A stretch of DNA of 64,000 nucleotides, taken from positions 7,068,001 through 7,132,000 of the forward strand of contig NZ_CP114413.1 of the NCBI RefSeq assembly GCF_027270315.1, read 5' to 3'. A program made the translations under genes and the position numbers. This DNA is from Streptomyces cinnabarinus (GTDB lineage: Bacteria; Actinomycetota; Actinomycetes; Streptomycetales; Streptomycetaceae). Below the pieces are notes generated by a model that was given only the letters and a program-made list of their open reading frames with translations, had not been told where the DNA came from and did no database searches. This document shows, piece by piece, positions 63,255 to 64,000 of this stretch (positions are counted from its first letter, which is position 1; each line of letters starts with the position of its first letter).

Positions 63255-64000
63255 TCAGCGGGGCAGCCAGTCGAAGGCCTCGGCGCTCGGGCGGTCGCCC
63301 GGCTTGTACTCGAGGCCGACCCAGCCGTCGTAACCCGCCTTCGTGAGCTGGTCGAGGAGGTCCGCCAGCGGGAGCGAGCCGGTGCCCGGGGCGCCCCGGC
63401 CGGGGTTGTCGGCGATCTGCACATGGCCGGTCTTCGCGGCGTAGCGCTCGATCACCGACGGCAGGTCCTCGCCGTTCATCGACAGGTGGTAGAGGTCCAT
63501 GAGGAACTTCGCGTTGCCCAGGCCGGTGGCGTCGTTGACCTTGTCGACGATGCCCACCGCGGCGGGCGCGCTGACCAGCGGGTACAGCGGCGACTCCGGC
63601 TTGTTGAGCGCCTCGATCAGCAGGATCGCGCCGATCCGGTCGGCGGCGCGGGCAGCCAGGGTGAGGTTCTCCAGCGCCAGCGCGTCCTGCTCGGCCGGGT
63701 CCACGCCCTCGACGCGGTTGCCGTAGAGGGCGTTGAGCGCCTTGCAGCCCAGCGACTGGGCGAAGTCGGCGGCCACGTCGATGTTGGCGCGGAACCGCTC
63801 CGACTCCTCGCCCGGGACCGACAGGGCGCCGCGGTCCGGGCCCGGGAGCTGTCCGGCGTAGAAGTTCAGGCCCGTGAGCCGGACGCCCGCGTCCTCGATG
63901 GCCTTCTTCAGGGCGTCGAGCTCGGACCGCTCGGGGGTGGGGGAGTCGATCCAGGGCCACCACAGCTCGACCGCGGTGAAGCCGGCCGCGGCGGCGGCCG
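63255..64000 (-). CDS. hyi: Hydroxypyruvate isomerase (5' end outside window)
   Basis: About 248 residues visible of ~270. TIM-barrel xylose-isomerase-like fold. Conserved parts: GFTAVELWWPW, LTGLNFYAGQLPGPDRG, ILLIEALNKPESPLYPL (metal Glu), LMDLYHLSMNGEDL (metal Asp/His), and VGLEYKPGDRP (metal Glu near the C-terminus). Interconverts hydroxypyruvate and tartronate semialdehyde. The open frame runs to the window edge; only some 20-25 N-terminal residues are missing. Followed by glxR. Confidence 0.92.
   Translation of the reverse strand, partial: AAAAAGFTAVELWWPWIDSPTPERSELDALKKAIEDAGVRLTGLNFYAGQLPGPDRGALSVPGEESERFRANIDVAADFAQSLGCKALNALYGNRVEGVDPAEQDALALENLTLAARAADRIGAILLIEALNKPESPLYPLVSAPAAVGIVDKVNDATGLGNAKFLMDLYHLSMNGEDLPSVIERYAAKTGHVQIADNPGRGAPGTGSLPLADLLDQLTKAGYDGWVGLEYKPGDRPSAEAFDWLPR

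Overview
The window is GC-rich, densely coded DNA with many GTG and TTG starts and four-base ATGA/GTGA gene overlaps. It carries typical actinomycete families: FhuF-type ferric reductase with an iron box, a CebR-type regulator beside a GH12 cellulase and a cellulose LPMO, two LuxR-type regulators, DUF2637, and XRE/NB-ARC/TPR regulators. All of this points to a Streptomyces chromosome, probably outside the most conserved core. I saw no rRNA, tRNA, CRISPR array, transposase or prophage. Two copies of a short element with terminal inverted repeats, and one short REP-like sequence, are the only mobile-looking DNA.

Layout. 1-3.7 kb: a translationally coupled minus-strand set of an alpha/beta hydrolase, a caspase fused to a VMAP-C-like region, and a MoxR-like AAA ATPase cut by the window edge. 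This matches the core of the described VMAP/MoxR/vWA NTP-dependent conflict systems; a vWA partner would be expected just outside the window. 3.9-6.9 kb: a radical SAM protein with an unusual CX8CX2C cluster motif, then a membrane protein joining a sigma-like region, an HX3CX2C zinc motif, one membrane helix and an extracellular cellulose-binding CBM2. 7-10 kb: rsgA (preceded by a 23-codon ORF) and the DNA alkylation repair pair Ada-AlkA plus O6-alkylguanine methyltransferase. 10-20 kb: DUF456, a PP2C-like protein, pyruvate oxidase, a membrane-anchored HTH protein, a secreted protein, an RsbW-like kinase, DUF2637, FhuF-like reductase and a GntR regulator. 20-30 kb: purine oxidation, with PucR divergent from the three xanthine dehydrogenase subunits, an NCS2 purine permease and XdhC. 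30-46 kb: mixed accessory genes, including a stand-alone LanC-like protein with a Cys-Cys-Gly zinc motif, a P450, a lipoprotein deacetylase, an NB-ARC regulator, two paralogous TetR genes flanking a drug-efflux MFS, CorA, an AlkZ-like protein and a secreted trypsin. 46-53 kb: two LuxR-type regulators and two acyl-CoA ligases. 53.5-57.1 kb: cellulose module of a CebR-like LacI repressor, CelB and an AA10 LPMO with three perfect CebR-type boxes. 57.1-57.8 kb: a zinc-ribbon protein with an apparently inactivated Mrr-like fold. 58-64 kb: glyoxylate assimilation (gcl, then katA, glxR and hyi on the other strand).

How the genes work together. The xdh block converts purines to urate. The gcl/glxR/hyi block takes glyoxylate, the end product of allantoin breakdown, to glycerate. 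The two blocks therefore sit at the start and end of purine salvage as carbon and nitrogen sources; the urate-to-glyoxylate steps are not in the window. Catalase between gcl and glxR fits peroxide production in purine and urate oxidation. The cellulase and LPMO form an oxidative plus hydrolytic cellulose attack, and the CBM2 membrane protein at 5.4-6.9 kb could be a polysaccharide sensor.

Limits: all family calls come from reading translations and motifs, with no database search. Starts were chosen from ribosome-binding sites and family alignment by eye.
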